From contig NZ_MAKX01000024.1 of assembly GCF_001693415.1 (NCBI RefSeq), positions 234,209 through 298,208 on the forward strand: DNA of 64,000 bases. Reading direction: 5' to 3'. The translations under genes and the position numbers were made by a program. The notes beneath the pieces are model-generated. The model did not search any database. It saw only the letters and a list, made by a program, of their open reading frames with translations, and was not told the DNA's origin. Positions within the stretch are counted from its first letter, which is position 1; each line of letters starts with the position of its first letter. Positions 35,402 to 44,722 of this stretch are shown piece by piece. This DNA is from Tenacibaculum soleae (GTDB lineage Bacteria; Bacteroidota; Bacteroidia; Flavobacteriales; Flavobacteriaceae).

Positions 35402-36019
35402 TTAGTGATGTATTTTTTGACGTTTTCCATTAATATAAGAAGCTACAAAGGCGTCTTTAAAACCAATTTGTATCAGTTCTTTTCTTAGAGATTTGGCTTC
35501 ATCTAAAGACTCAAATAAACCAATAGAATATTTAAAATAACCATTTGCTATGGTAACAGTTGATGGTATTGTTACTGATGATATTAAAGGTTGTTTTTTT
35601 TGTGAAAGTACGCCAATTTGAACTGAATAAATTGTTTTATCACTAGTATTGTCAACGACAGCGTCAATTGTTTCATTTAAATTAACCTCATTATTTGTTT
35701 TAGTATTTCTGCTAGCTCTAGCGTTTGCTCTTTTAATACTATCTAAAACTCTTGTGTGCTCATTCTTTTTAACCGTAGCAATTTCTTCTGATGAAGGAAA
35801 AGACGCGCCGCTACTGTTTGAATAAAAGTAGTACGCAGCTCCTAAAGCAATACCTAATAATACACCCAAAACGATAGGGAGTCTCATTGATCCTTTTTTT
35901 AAAGAACTAAATTTTTCTTGAGCTTCGCTTAATTCATTTTCAGCTTCTTCTCTTTTTAACTTTGCATTATCTAAGTCTTCTTGCATTAACTTAAACTTTT
36001 CTTCTTCTATAAAAGGCAT
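35402..36019 (-). CDS. SPOR-domain membrane protein
   Basis: The 205-aa protein has an N-terminal charged coiled coil (1-42), a membrane helix (about 48-66, LPIVLGVLLGIALGAAYYFY), a Ser/Asn-rich linker and a C-terminal SPOR-like domain (about 130-203: VYSVQIGVLSQ type, with YFKYSIGLFESLDEAKSLRKEL). SPOR domains bind denuded glycan in septal peptidoglycan. It is the first gene of the operon with the barrel protein and pseudouridine synthase, supporting an envelope role. Confidence 0.82.
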   Translation of the reverse strand: MPFIEEEKFKLMQEDLDNAKLKREEAENELSEAQEKFSSLKKGSMRLPIVLGVLLGIALGAAYYFYSNSSGASFPSSEEIATVKKNEHTRVLDSIKRANARASRNTKTNNEVNLNETIDAVVDNTSDKTIYSVQIGVLSQKKQPLISSVTIPSTVTIANGYFKYSIGLFESLDEAKSLRKELIQIGFKDAFVASYINGKRQKIHH

Positions 36020-36071
36020 AATGTTGGTTGATTTTTGATTGAAAATATTTTACTAAAGTACAAATCTTTTT

Positions 36072-38366
36072 TTAGTCGCACTTTTTAACAGAAATAATCA
36101 CTGTTTTTGATGCGGGTGTATGGCTAATTCTAGCTTTACTCTTTAAAGGTACCAAAACGTTTGCTTCTGGAAAATAGGTAGCAGTACATTGTTTTGGTAT
36201 ACTGTACGGAACAACTAAAAAACCAAAAGCCTTTCTTTTTTCTCCTTGAAAATGACTTATTAAATCTACTTTATCTAATTTAGATAGCCCTTGAGTTTTC
36301 ATATCTTCTGGGTTCATGAAAATAACTCTTCGCTCATTTAAAACACCTCTGTAACGATCATTTAATCCGTAAATAGTAGTGTTGTATTGATCATGCGTTC
36401 GAATGGTCATCATCATAAATTGATTTTTCTCTAAAGCAATATCAGAAGGTAGGTTTGTTGTAAAATTTGCTTTTCCTGTTTTAGTAGGTGTAAAGTTATT
36501 ATCACGCGCATTGTTTGGTAGATAAAAACCACCTTTTTTACGTACTTTTGCATTGTAATTATCAAACCCAGTAATGGTAGCTTCAATTTTAGCACGAATT
36601 AAATCATAATTTGTAATTAATTGCTGCCATTCAACTTTAGTGTTTTTTAAGGTGGCTTGGGCTATACCAGCAACAATAGCAGGTTCGCTTAATAAATGTG
36701 TAGATACAGGATCTAAATGACCACTTGATTGATGTACAACTCCCATTGAGTTTTCTACAGTAATAAACTGTTCTCCAGTTTTTTGAATATCTTTTTCTGA
36801 ACGCCCTAAACAAGGTAAAATCAAAGCTTCTTTACCTGTTATTAAATGACTTCTATTTAGTTTTGTAGATATTTGCACTGTTAAATTACAATTTTGTAAT
36901 GCTTGAGCTGTGATTTCTGTATCAGGAGTTGCTGAAATAAAGTTTCCGCCCATTCCTATAAAAACACTCGCTTTTTTTTGATGCATAGCTTCAATGGCAG
37001 CAACTACATCATAACCATGTTCTCTTGGAGCTATAAAAGAAAATTCTTTTTCTAAGTTATCTAGAAAATCATCTTTGGGCTTCTCCCAAATTCCCATAGT
37101 ACGATCTCCTTGTACGTTTGAATGCCCACGAACAGGACAGGTTCCAGCTCCTTTTTTACCAATGCTTCCTTTTAATAATAGTAAATTTACTACTTCACGA
37201 ATATTATCCACCGCATTTTTATGCTGTGTTAAGCCCATTGCCCAACAAATAATTATTTTATCATTATTTATAATTAAGTCAGTTGCTTTTTTAATTTTAT
37301 CTAAAGATAATCCTGTTTGGGGTAATAAATCTTCAATAGAATAGGTGTCTAAATCAATTAAAAATTCTTCTAAACCATGTGTTTTGTCTTTTATAAATTG
37401 ATGATCAAAAATAGTACCTGATTTATCGTCAGCAGTTTTCATCAATTTTAAAATAATTTTTAATAAAGCAACATCTCCGTTGATTTTTACTTGTAAAAAC
37501 AGGTCAGTTAATTTGTCCCCTGAACCTAACCATTTCAATGGATTTTGAGGATCAACATAATTCATTAAACCAACTTCTGGTAACGGATTTATAGTCATTA
37601 TTTTTCCACCATTCTTTTTAGTGTCTTTTAACGCCGTTAACATTCTTGGGTGATTTGTACCTGGGTTTTGCCCAATAACAATCACCAAATCAGCATGATT
37701 AAAATCATCTAAAGTAACGGACCCTTTACCAATACCTAATGTTTCAGATAACCCTGTTCCACTACTTTCGTGACACATATTAGAGCAATCTGGTAAATTG
37801 TTGGTTCCGAATTGACGAACTAAAAGTTGATATAAAAAAGCGGCTTCATTACTTGTTCTTCCTGAAGTATAGAAAATAGCTTCATCTGGCGATTTTAAAG
37901 CGTTTAATTCTTTGCCTATAATTTTAAAAGCATTTTCCCATGATATTTCTTCGTACATATCACTTCCTGCTTTTAAATACATCGGATGGGTAATTCGCCC
38001 GCTTTTACCAATTTTATAATCAGACCATTCCGACATTTCTTGTACAGAGTGAGTTGCAAAAAATAGGGGAGATACTCTGTTAGTTGTAGCTTCTTCAGCA
38101 ATAGCTTTAGCTCCGTTTTCACAATATTCTGCTAAAAAAGCCCTTTTTGCATCAGGATCTGGCCATGCGCAACCTGGACAATCAAAACCATTAATTTGGT
38201 TCATGTTTTTTAGCAAACTAATTCCTTTAGCTACACCTGTTTCGCTAAAAACATGGTTTAAAGCCGATTTTATAGCTTTTGTTCCTACTGCCTTTTTAGG
38301 AACATCAATTAATTTAATTCCTGTTAAATCTTTAGGTGGTTGGGCTTTTATATTTTTATCGCTCAT
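36072..38366 (-). CDS. FdhF/YdeP-type molybdopterin oxidoreductase alpha subunit
   Basis: The 764-aa protein belongs to the YdeP branch of formate-dehydrogenase-like molybdoenzymes: an N-terminal GFDCPGCAWPDPD segment (Cys63 and Cys66), then the molybdopterin-binding core with YTSGRTSNEAAFLYQLLVRQ, NLPDCSNMCHES, GQNPGTNHPRM, GTCPVRGHSNVQGDR and IGMGGNFISATPD, and the C-terminal dinucleotide-binding part (MTIRTHDQYNTTIYG, DRYRGVLNERR). It ends in KKCD. No partner electron-transfer subunit is nearby. The fdhD gene directly upstream overlaps it by 11 bases, so maturation and enzyme are coexpressed. The substrate is unknown. Confidence 0.88.
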   Translation of the reverse strand: MSDKNIKAQPPKDLTGIKLIDVPKKAVGTKAIKSALNHVFSETGVAKGISLLKNMNQINGFDCPGCAWPDPDAKRAFLAEYCENGAKAIAEEATTNRVSPLFFATHSVQEMSEWSDYKIGKSGRITHPMYLKAGSDMYEEISWENAFKIIGKELNALKSPDEAIFYTSGRTSNEAAFLYQLLVRQFGTNNLPDCSNMCHESSGTGLSETLGIGKGSVTLDDFNHADLVIVIGQNPGTNHPRMLTALKDTKKNGGKIMTINPLPEVGLMNYVDPQNPLKWLGSGDKLTDLFLQVKINGDVALLKIILKLMKTADDKSGTIFDHQFIKDKTHGLEEFLIDLDTYSIEDLLPQTGLSLDKIKKATDLIINNDKIIICWAMGLTQHKNAVDNIREVVNLLLLKGSIGKKGAGTCPVRGHSNVQGDRTMGIWEKPKDDFLDNLEKEFSFIAPREHGYDVVAAIEAMHQKKASVFIGMGGNFISATPDTEITAQALQNCNLTVQISTKLNRSHLITGKEALILPCLGRSEKDIQKTGEQFITVENSMGVVHQSSGHLDPVSTHLLSEPAIVAGIAQATLKNTKVEWQQLITNYDLIRAKIEATITGFDNYNAKVRKKGGFYLPNNARDNNFTPTKTGKANFTTNLPSDIALEKNQFMMMTIRTHDQYNTTIYGLNDRYRGVLNERRVIFMNPEDMKTQGLSKLDKVDLISHFQGEKRKAFGFLVVPYSIPKQCTATYFPEANVLVPLKSKARISHTPASKTVIISVKKCD

Positions 38367-39156
38367 AATTTATGTATTGAGGATTTGAGTACACTGTCAT
38401 TTTATCATTTCTACTAAAACCGATAAGGCAAATCCCGAATTCTTTAGCAAAATCTACAGCTAAACTAGAGCATGCAGAAACAGCAATAATAATTGGAATT
38501 TTAGCAAAAAAAGCTTTTGAAACTATCTCATAAGAAACACGTCCGCTAACTAACATATAATTTGCTTTTTTTAACTGTTTTTTATTAATTAAATCTCCTA
38601 TGGATTTATCAACTGCGTTATGACGACCTATATCTTCTTTAATAGTTAGTAGCTCGTTTTTTTTATTAAAAATTGCACATGCATGACTTCCTCCTGTGTG
38701 TTTAAATAAAAACTGTAATTCATTCATTTTTAAAAACATATCACCACTCACCTCAATTGATTGATTAGTTACTTTTTTAAGAGGTTTATCAGTTGTTTTT
38801 AAATCTGTTAATTCTTTTTTGCCGCATATTCCACAAGACGAAACTGATAAAAGTGTGCGTTTATTTAAGTAACCCTTTCGTAATTTTTCTTTAGGAATAA
38901 TTACATTTAAAATTGCCGAAAAATCAGGATTAATTTCTGTAATCTCTATCAATAAATCGGTATTACTTTTATAAATGTCTTCTGCATATAAAAGCCCTCT
39001 GATAAGTTCGTTATCGTCGTTTGGAGTTCGCATTACAACCGTGTAAGGTTCACTATTGATACTAATTTGTAAAGGCGCTTCAATAACCAACGTATCTTCT
39101 ATTATTGAAGATGTATTTGCAGTAATTTTTATTGATTGATAATTGATAGATTGCAT
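38356..39156 (-). CDS. fdhD: Formate dehydrogenase accessory sulfurtransferase FdhD
   Basis: The 266-aa protein carries the FdhD signature SSCGICGK (Cys108, Cys111), the RTP..DNELIRG(L)L block and GGSHACAIF and EDIGRHNAVDKSIG. FdhD delivers sulfur to the molybdenum cofactor of formate-dehydrogenase-type enzymes. Its 3' end overlaps the molybdoenzyme gene by 11 bases, strongly linking the two. A hairpin (39179-39206) precedes the start. Confidence 0.93.
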   Translation of the reverse strand: MQSINYQSIKITANTSSIIEDTLVIEAPLQISINSEPYTVVMRTPNDDNELIRGLLYAEDIYKSNTDLLIEITEINPDFSAILNVIIPKEKLRKGYLNKRTLLSVSSCGICGKKELTDLKTTDKPLKKVTNQSIEVSGDMFLKMNELQFLFKHTGGSHACAIFNKKNELLTIKEDIGRHNAVDKSIGDLINKKQLKKANYMLVSGRVSYEIVSKAFFAKIPIIIAVSACSSLAVDFAKEFGICLIGFSRNDKMTVYSNPQYINYER

Positions 39157-39178
39157 ACCATCAAAAGTAACAATTTTT

Positions 39179-39206
39179 AAAGGATTTTGTGGTTTATAAA
39201 TCCTTT
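39179..39206 (-). terminator. Hairpin between methyltransferase and fdhD genes
   Basis: AAAGGATTT pairs with AAATCCTTT around a 10-base loop. On the minus strand it follows the methyltransferase operon; the T-run is weak, so termination is only probable. Confidence 0.4.
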
Positions 39207-39309
39207 CCTTTTATGAAAAAACAGAATTTTTAATAGATGGTTTAGTGCATTTAAGATGAAATCCTTGCTTTTTTTAAAATGAGAGCTCAAATAATACATT
39301 TTTACGTAA

Positions 39310-40491
39310 TTAAAATATTTGAGTACACTTTAAAACAATTAATTTTTCATCAAGGTTTTTAGTGAAAAATAAATAGATGTTTCCACCATCTTTTAGTTTT
39401 GTTTCTTTTCTGATTTGTGCAACTGTTTTTGGGAAATTTCGAGTAGTAATATTTGCTTTATCAATAGCCAATTCTTTTTTTAGTTGTTTTTTATTGTACG
39501 AAAAAACAGCATCAATTTTAAAAATTCTACCAGGGAAATTTTCAATAATTTCTTCTGACGTGTATAAGTGAGAGTGCTGGTGTAATTTACCTACATTATA
39601 CTGTTTAGTTATTTGATTAAAGCCACCTGATTTTAAAATTGCAGCATTGGGTTCGTAAATAAATTTTTGAGGTGAGTTATATTTTAAATCACTATTGTTT
39701 TTTAAGATGAAATTAAATTCTTGACTTTTGTCTTTCAGTAAGTTAACTGTATTTACATTAACTGTACCTTTATATTCTTTCTTTAGTAGAAAAAGTAATT
39801 CTTTAACTTCATTATTTACTGCAATAATATGAATTTCTTTTACAAATTTTAACTCATTAATGGTAGCTGTAATGTCTAACATTGGTGAATTTTTAATCAT
39901 AATATTAGCTGATTTTGTAAACAAAAAATCAATATTTTCAGGTACATTTGGTAAGCAGTCTTTTAGCAAAAAAACTTTACCTTTTATATCATCTCTTCGA
40001 GAAGGGTCTATATAGATACAATCGAATTTTTGATTGGTATTTTTAAGAAACTCCAACCCATCAGAAGCTACTGTTTGAATGTTATTTACTTTTAATTGCT
40101 GATAATTATGAGCAACTATTTTAGATAGTTTATCATTAATTTCTGAATGAATTACGTTTTTAAATTTTTTAGCAAAATAAAAAACATCAATACCAAAACC
40201 ACCCGTAATATCAATTATTGCATCACCTGAAACTAAGTTTGATTTATAGTTTGCTGTAATTTCAGAAGATGTTTGCTCGATGCTAATTTTTGGAGGGTAA
40301 TAGACATTTTGAGTGTTAAACCAATTAGGTAGCTTGTTTTTAGATTTTTGCTTGCTAATAATTTGATTTGATAACTCTTGTATAGAGATATTGTTAAAAG
40401 GGCTTCCTTTTAAAATCAGTTTTGTGATATCTGAATTTAAATTAGTAGTTATAAAATCTTGTACTTCTTTATGTAAAATATGTTGATTCAA
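39310..40491 (-). CDS. THUMP-like-domain class I SAM-dependent methyltransferase
   Basis: The 393-aa protein has an N-terminal helical part, a class I methyltransferase core (IIDITGGFGIDVFYFAKKF at about 92-110 as the SAM site, then DCIYIDPSRRDDIKGKVF as motif IV) and a C-terminal extension with RNFPKTVAQIRKETKLKDGG, typical of a Bacteroidota family with a THUMP-like domain. The IDPSRR motif fits an RNA or protein modification enzyme, but no specific target is known. Its ATG directly follows the stop codon of the duplicated-domain gene, so it is the last gene of a long operon. Confidence 0.85.
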   Translation of the reverse strand: MNQHILHKEVQDFITTNLNSDITKLILKGSPFNNISIQELSNQIISKQKSKNKLPNWFNTQNVYYPPKISIEQTSSEITANYKSNLVSGDAIIDITGGFGIDVFYFAKKFKNVIHSEINDKLSKIVAHNYQQLKVNNIQTVASDGLEFLKNTNQKFDCIYIDPSRRDDIKGKVFLLKDCLPNVPENIDFLFTKSANIMIKNSPMLDITATINELKFVKEIHIIAVNNEVKELLFLLKKEYKGTVNVNTVNLLKDKSQEFNFILKNNSDLKYNSPQKFIYEPNAAILKSGGFNQITKQYNVGKLHQHSHLYTSEEIIENFPGRIFKIDAVFSYNKKQLKKELAIDKANITTRNFPKTVAQIRKETKLKDGGNIYLFFTKNLDEKLIVLKCTQIF

Positions 40492-41772
40492 TTAATTATA
40501 AGCTTTAACGGTTCCCATACTTAATTTGCCTCCTTTACCAAACGAATGATTTGTTGGTAATAACGTACCAGTTTGTGTAGTAATCCAATCATCCCAAGTA
40601 GCAGGAACTCCATCCATTTTCATGCTAGGAACATACATTTTATAGCTTTTAGGAACGTTATTTTTATCTAAAATCCATAAATATGAATCGCCAGGTGTTG
40701 ATCCTCCTGTAGTATATTTTACTAACAACGCTTCTTTTCCATCAATATTTTGAACACTTCTGATAATGCCTTTTTCAAATAATTTATGAGGAGCAACTAG
40801 CCAAAAAGAATCATTATTAAAAATATCCCAAGCTTTTTTTACTGTTTTAGTATCTGCTATTTCTTGTTGTTTTTTATTTATGTAAACCGAACTTTTTTCT
40901 AAATTATTTGGATGCAAGTTTACACGAATAGAATCCCAAGAAACATTAACAATATGTTGTTTTTTATCCCATTTAAAATGTCTTTTCCCTCCAAAACTCC
41001 ACTCTAAATAGCGTGTTTTTTTATAAGCTTCATGGTTGATAGCTTTTAATATTTTATTTGCTAAAATATCGGCTTTAGGGTTTGAAGCTTTTACATTTCC
41101 CATAGCTAAAGTTAAACCAAATAAAGAAATTTTGTGTTTGGTAGGTAATTTAAAACCTGCATTGGTAGTTTTCCAATCAGACCAAGTTGCTGAAACTCCG
41201 CCAATCGGAATAATTTTTGTCCACATTTTATACTCTGTAGGAAAACCATTGTCATCAAAAACCCAAAGATAAGAATCTCCTGGAGTTGAACCACCAGAAG
41301 TGTAAGTGACTAATAAAGCATCTTTGTTTTGGTGTTTTACAATACGTCTTTCAACACCTTTATCTAATACTTTATGAGGAGCAACTAACCAAAAAGAATC
41401 ATTATTAAAAAAGTTAGTAGCGGTTTTAATTAAATTTAAGTTTGTAGTTTTTTTATCGTTTATAAAACAAACAGATTCATTAGGATTTATAGTATTTAAA
41501 ATTACTTTATTAGCATTCCAAGAAACTTCAACTTTATTATCTTGTTTGTACCATTTGTAAAAATGTTTGCCCCTAAAAGACCATTCAATAAGTTCAGTTT
41601 TTTCAAAAAAATCATTATTTATTGCTGTTAACATTTTTGTTGCTAAAGCATCTGCTTCGGCTCCTTGCTTTCCTTCAGGGAGTTTTTCATTATTTGCTAT
41701 GTAAAATATACTTATCGAAATTATAAGTATTAAAATAATTGCGCCTAAAAATTTTAAAATTTTATTTTTCAT
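40492..41772 (-). CDS. Membrane-anchored protein with two tandem copies of an unknown domain
   Basis: The 426-aa protein has an N-terminal membrane anchor (about residues 7-25) and two related domains of about 190 residues (about 38-229 and 232-425). Shared landmarks are NNDSFWLVAPHK (123-134 and 319-330), GGSTPGDSYLW (160-170 and 356-366), EWSF (63-66 and 257-260) and ATWxDW (195-200 and 391-396). I do not recognise the domain; the invariant Trp and Gly residues suggest a folded extracytoplasmic domain binding a hydrophobic ligand. Its first bases overlap the end of the ATP-grasp gene by 11 bases. Confidence 0.72.
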   Translation of the reverse strand: MKNKILKFLGAIILILIISISIFYIANNEKLPEGKQGAEADALATKMLTAINNDFFEKTELIEWSFRGKHFYKWYKQDNKVEVSWNANKVILNTINPNESVCFINDKKTTNLNLIKTATNFFNNDSFWLVAPHKVLDKGVERRIVKHQNKDALLVTYTSGGSTPGDSYLWVFDDNGFPTEYKMWTKIIPIGGVSATWSDWKTTNAGFKLPTKHKISLFGLTLAMGNVKASNPKADILANKILKAINHEAYKKTRYLEWSFGGKRHFKWDKKQHIVNVSWDSIRVNLHPNNLEKSSVYINKKQQEIADTKTVKKAWDIFNNDSFWLVAPHKLFEKGIIRSVQNIDGKEALLVKYTTGGSTPGDSYLWILDKNNVPKSYKMYVPSMKMDGVPATWDDWITTQTGTLLPTNHSFGKGGKLSMGTVKAYN

Positions 41773-42673
41773 TTTGATTGATTAATTGCTGTATACCTTT
41801 TGCTAATTCATCGGCTGCTTTTGGGTGATTTCTAAACCATAATTCGGGTTCAATCAGTTCTAATTCAGCTATGGCTAAATTACCGTTATTATCGGTAAAA
41901 ACATCTACTCGTGCATAAATAGGTAGCTCTTTACAGGCTTTTACAGCTTTTTCGGCAAAGTTTATTTCAGATTGGGTAGGAGTGTAGCTGTGCACTGTAC
42001 CTCCAAAATCATCTTGAACTCTAAAATCACCTTTTTTAGCTATTTTTAAAACGGCATGTGTAAATTTTCCGTTCATAACCATGAGTGAAATTTCCCCTTT
42101 CTGAACTATATTATGTTGAAAAGGTTGTAAAATCATTGCTTCATCATTAATCAATTTTTTAAAAATAGCTTCGTGTTTAGTTATGTTTGATGAGTTTATC
42201 TTATAAGTATGCCTCCCGCCGCCAGATATACAAGGTTTTAAAACAAAATTAGTAAGTGTATGCTGATTAGCTAATTCTTGTAAAGTTTTAGTTTCTCCTT
42301 TTTCGATAAAATAAGATTCGCAAATATTTACTCCACCTTTTTGCAAATCTAGTAAGTAGTGTTTGTCAATATTCCAGCGAATAATTGCTTCAGAGTTTAA
42401 CAATATCGTTTGTTTAGAAACATTGTTTAACCATGCAGAAAATTCTGTATACCTATCAAAATAATCCCAAGTAGTTCTAAAAAGAATGTATTTGGTTGAA
42501 GGCCAATCGAAATCTTTGTCATCCCAAGAAAGTCTATCAACTTTTAAGCCTAATTTATCTAAAGCTTTTTTTACAAAACCATCTTCGGTTAACACATTTT
42601 TTGTGTACGCATCAACTTCCTTCGGATTTACATATCTTTTATCGGTAAGTATTATAACATCATAAATTTTCAT
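41762..42673 (-). CDS. ATP-grasp enzyme (RimK/glutathione-synthetase-like)
   Basis: The 303-aa protein has an N-terminal domain (WDYFDRYTEFSAWLN), then an ATP-grasp fold: FVLKPCISGGGRHTYKI, a flexible loop, MILQPFQ with GEISLMVMNG, and the metal site ARVDVFTD..LAIAELELIEPELWF. It would join a carboxylate and an amine or thiol with ATP; its substrates are unknown. Related proteins are annotated as prokaryotic glutathione-synthetase-like ATP-grasp enzymes. It overlaps the next gene by 11 bases, and is part of a ten-gene minus-strand run. Confidence 0.83.
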   Translation of the reverse strand: MKIYDVIILTDKRYVNPKEVDAYTKNVLTEDGFVKKALDKLGLKVDRLSWDDKDFDWPSTKYILFRTTWDYFDRYTEFSAWLNNVSKQTILLNSEAIIRWNIDKHYLLDLQKGGVNICESYFIEKGETKTLQELANQHTLTNFVLKPCISGGGRHTYKINSSNITKHEAIFKKLINDEAMILQPFQHNIVQKGEISLMVMNGKFTHAVLKIAKKGDFRVQDDFGGTVHSYTPTQSEINFAEKAVKACKELPIYARVDVFTDNNGNLAIAELELIEPELWFRNHPKAADELAKGIQQLINQNEK

Positions 42674-42746
42674 GCGTGCAATTTAGTGTATTTTATTATG
42701 TTGTTTAGCGGTATTTTTTATCAGAAACTAATAAATATTAAACTTG

Positions 42747-43214
42747 TTATTTTGAATAAAATAATTGCGTAAAATAATAATTTCCAGAAGCATTTTTTAA
42801 AACCCCAATACCTGTATGTGTATAATCGCCTTCAATATTTGCTCTATGGCCAGCGCTATTTAGCCAACCGGTAACAACTTCTTGAGCTGAGTTTTGTTTA
42901 GAAGCTACATTTTCAGCAAAACTCATGGCGTTTACAAGCGCTCTAACTTGTGCAAAACGAGCATCAAAATTATCATGACTTATTTTACCTTTATTAATCA
43001 TGTATTTTGTGTGTTCTAAAGCCATTTCTGAAATTTGATTATTAAAAGTAAGCGCACTTTTACCAATTGTGGCTCTATGTTCGTTTACTAATTGATGAAC
43101 TTCTTGAGTAATCGATTTATTTTCTAAATCTTCTATTTCGTCTGTTGAATTATCTCCACATGAAAGAAATGAAAATGCAATTAATAAAATTAAAAAGTGT
43201 TTTTTTGAAAACAT
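42747..43214 (-). CDS. CAP (SCP/YkwD-like) domain lipoprotein
   Basis: The 155-aa protein starts with a lipoprotein signal (MFSKKHFLILLIAFSFLSC, Cys19) and contains a CAP domain with VNEHRATIGKSAL, GKISHDNFDARF (metal His), FAENVA and GWLNSAGHRANI. Such YkwD-type proteins are exported; some bind lipids or act as proteases or nucleases, but no activity is established. It is in the operon but separated from the ATP-grasp gene by 73 bases. Confidence 0.9.
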   Translation of the reverse strand: MFSKKHFLILLIAFSFLSCGDNSTDEIEDLENKSITQEVHQLVNEHRATIGKSALTFNNQISEMALEHTKYMINKGKISHDNFDARFAQVRALVNAMSFAENVASKQNSAQEVVTGWLNSAGHRANIEGDYTHTGIGVLKNASGNYYFTQLFYSK

Positions 43215-43247
43215 TTTAGGGGATTTTAAGGTTAATTTTAAACAAAA

Positions 43248-43910
43248 TTACTCTTTATTTTGTTCATAATAAGCTAACACATGTTTAGGGATTTCAATTT
43301 CTTTTTTTAATTTATCGTCAGAAATTGGGTGTTCGGCAACTTGTTTTATAGGTACCACGCCAGCCCAAACGGGTAAATCATAATCTTCTGGTTCATCAAT
43401 AACACCTTCGTCTCTTATTTTTGCTGATGCTGATGTAATTGCAAACTCAACCACTAAAGTTCTGTCTAATTCTTTTTGATGCATTGGTCTAATTGTTTCC
43501 CATTGATTTGGAACCATTTGGTTTACAATTAACTTTAAAATTTCAGTTTTATCTAAGTCATTTTCTACTTTTTTTAAATTACCAAAAAGTGTAGCAGAGC
43601 GGTAATTTACTGAATGATGTAATCCTGAACGTGCTAAAACTAATCCGTCTAAATGCATTACAGTTATTGATGTTTCTTCGCTTTTTAAAATGGCTAATAA
43701 CATTCTATTAGCTGTAGAACCATGAATATAAATTTTATTATCACGACGAGCATAAGCCATAGGGATAGAAATGGGGTTGCCTTCATAAATATAACCCACA
43801 TAACATAAAAAACCAGCATCTAAAATAGTATTGATTTTAGCTACATCATACGTAGCTCTATTTTGTCCGCGTTTAACTCTATTTAATTTTGATTGTTCGT
43901 ATGTTGCCAT
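43248..43910 (-). CDS. Pyridoxamine-5'-phosphate-oxidase-like flavin-binding protein
   Basis: The 220-aa protein resembles the split-barrel flavin nucleotide-binding family (PNPOx-like, YhbP/Pfam flavin-binding type): RGQNRATYDVAKINTILDAG, GYIYEGNPISIPMAYAR, KIYIHGSTANRML and GLVLARSGLHHSVNYRS. These proteins bind FMN; substrates vary and are unknown here. It ends about 33 bases before the CAP gene and starts 2 bases after the GNAT gene. Confidence 0.88.
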   Translation of the reverse strand: MATYEQSKLNRVKRGQNRATYDVAKINTILDAGFLCYVGYIYEGNPISIPMAYARRDNKIYIHGSTANRMLLAILKSEETSITVMHLDGLVLARSGLHHSVNYRSATLFGNLKKVENDLDKTEILKLIVNQMVPNQWETIRPMHQKELDRTLVVEFAITSASAKIRDEGVIDEPEDYDLPVWAGVVPIKQVAEHPISDDKLKKEIEIPKHVLAYYEQNKE

Positions 43911-43912
43911 TT

Positions 43913-44428
43913 TTAAATATTTTTTGATAAAACAAAATTGTCGTATTCTTTTCCGTTTACTAGAAAATTTAAGTCGCCAATGCTTTTAAAATTATTTCGC
44001 TTGTAAAAATTAATTCCTCTTTCATTTTTAATGTATACAGATAACCACATGCTGGTGGCATTTTGTTGTTTTGCTTTTTCAGTGATGAAATCTAAAACAG
44101 GCTGCCCTAGTTTTAACGATAAAAAATGATCTAAAATATAAATGCGCTCTAATCTACAACTTGTTATTTCGTTTTTGTTTTCAAATGGTGTATTCAAAAC
44201 AATTTTAGAGTATCCTACTGGTAAATCGTTTACATATACAACATGAAATAAATTGTTTTTATCATTTAAATCAGTTGTTAACTTTTGTATTGAAAAAGCA
44301 TTGTTACAGTAAGCTAATAAATCGTTTTTATCTTCAATAAAATGACCGTGAGATTCTGTGTAGGTAGTTCTACCTAAAAGAGCAATTATTTTAGCATCTG
44401 AAAAAGTCGCTTTTTTTATATCAATCAT
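43913..44428 (-). CDS. GNAT family N-acetyltransferase
   Basis: The 171-aa protein starts MIDIKKATFSDAKIIALLGR and shows the GNAT core: LERIYILDHFLSLKLGQPVLDFI as the acetyl-CoA-binding beta strand and helix, and MWLSVYIKNERGINFYKRNNFKSIG at the C-terminus. The residues at the pyrophosphate loop (SLKLGQP) deviate from R/QxxGxG/A. Substrate unknown. It lies 3 bases after the DUF1272 gene, so coexpression is likely. Confidence 0.86.
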   Translation of the reverse strand: MIDIKKATFSDAKIIALLGRTTYTESHGHFIEDKNDLLAYCNNAFSIQKLTTDLNDKNNLFHVVYVNDLPVGYSKIVLNTPFENKNEITSCRLERIYILDHFLSLKLGQPVLDFITEKAKQQNATSMWLSVYIKNERGINFYKRNNFKSIGDLNFLVNGKEYDNFVLSKNI

Positions 44429-44431
44429 AAA

Positions 44432-44722
44432 TTACCGGTTTTTTGGCGCTATATTTTTAAATTTAGTTGAATTTATAGTAGCTTTATTTAAATCTTTTGG
44501 ATCAAAAACTCTTTGTGTAGAAGCAGGGTGTTTAGCAACCATTTTTGAAGGTCTTATTGGGCGTTGCACAAAATTACCACTGCAACTAGGACATACATTT
44601 TTAAAAAGCTCTAAGGCGCATGTTTTGCAATAGGTACACTCAAATGAACAAATCATTGCCTCGGTTGATGTATTTGGCAAATCTTTATTACAGTGTTCAC
44701 AATTTGGTCTAATTTGTAACAC
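44432..44722 (-). CDS. DUF1272 family cysteine-rich protein
   Basis: The 96-aa protein starts LQIRPNCEHCNKDLP and has a compact Cys-rich set (C-x2-C, then CSFECTYCKTCA and CPSCSGNF), which is the pattern of DUF1272, probably zinc-binding. The C-terminal 40 residues are basic and unordered-looking. The function is not known. It overlaps the DinB gene by one base. Confidence 0.87.
   Translation of the reverse strand: MLQIRPNCEHCNKDLPNTSTEAMICSFECTYCKTCALELFKNVCPSCSGNFVQRPIRPSKMVAKHPASTQRVFDPKDLNKATINSTKFKNIAPKNR

Noticed and set aside
36072..38366. Selenocysteine-containing formate dehydrogenase
   Set aside because: No in-frame TGA is read through; the frame ends normally at a stop codon and the protein resembles the YdeP branch, which does not use selenocysteine.
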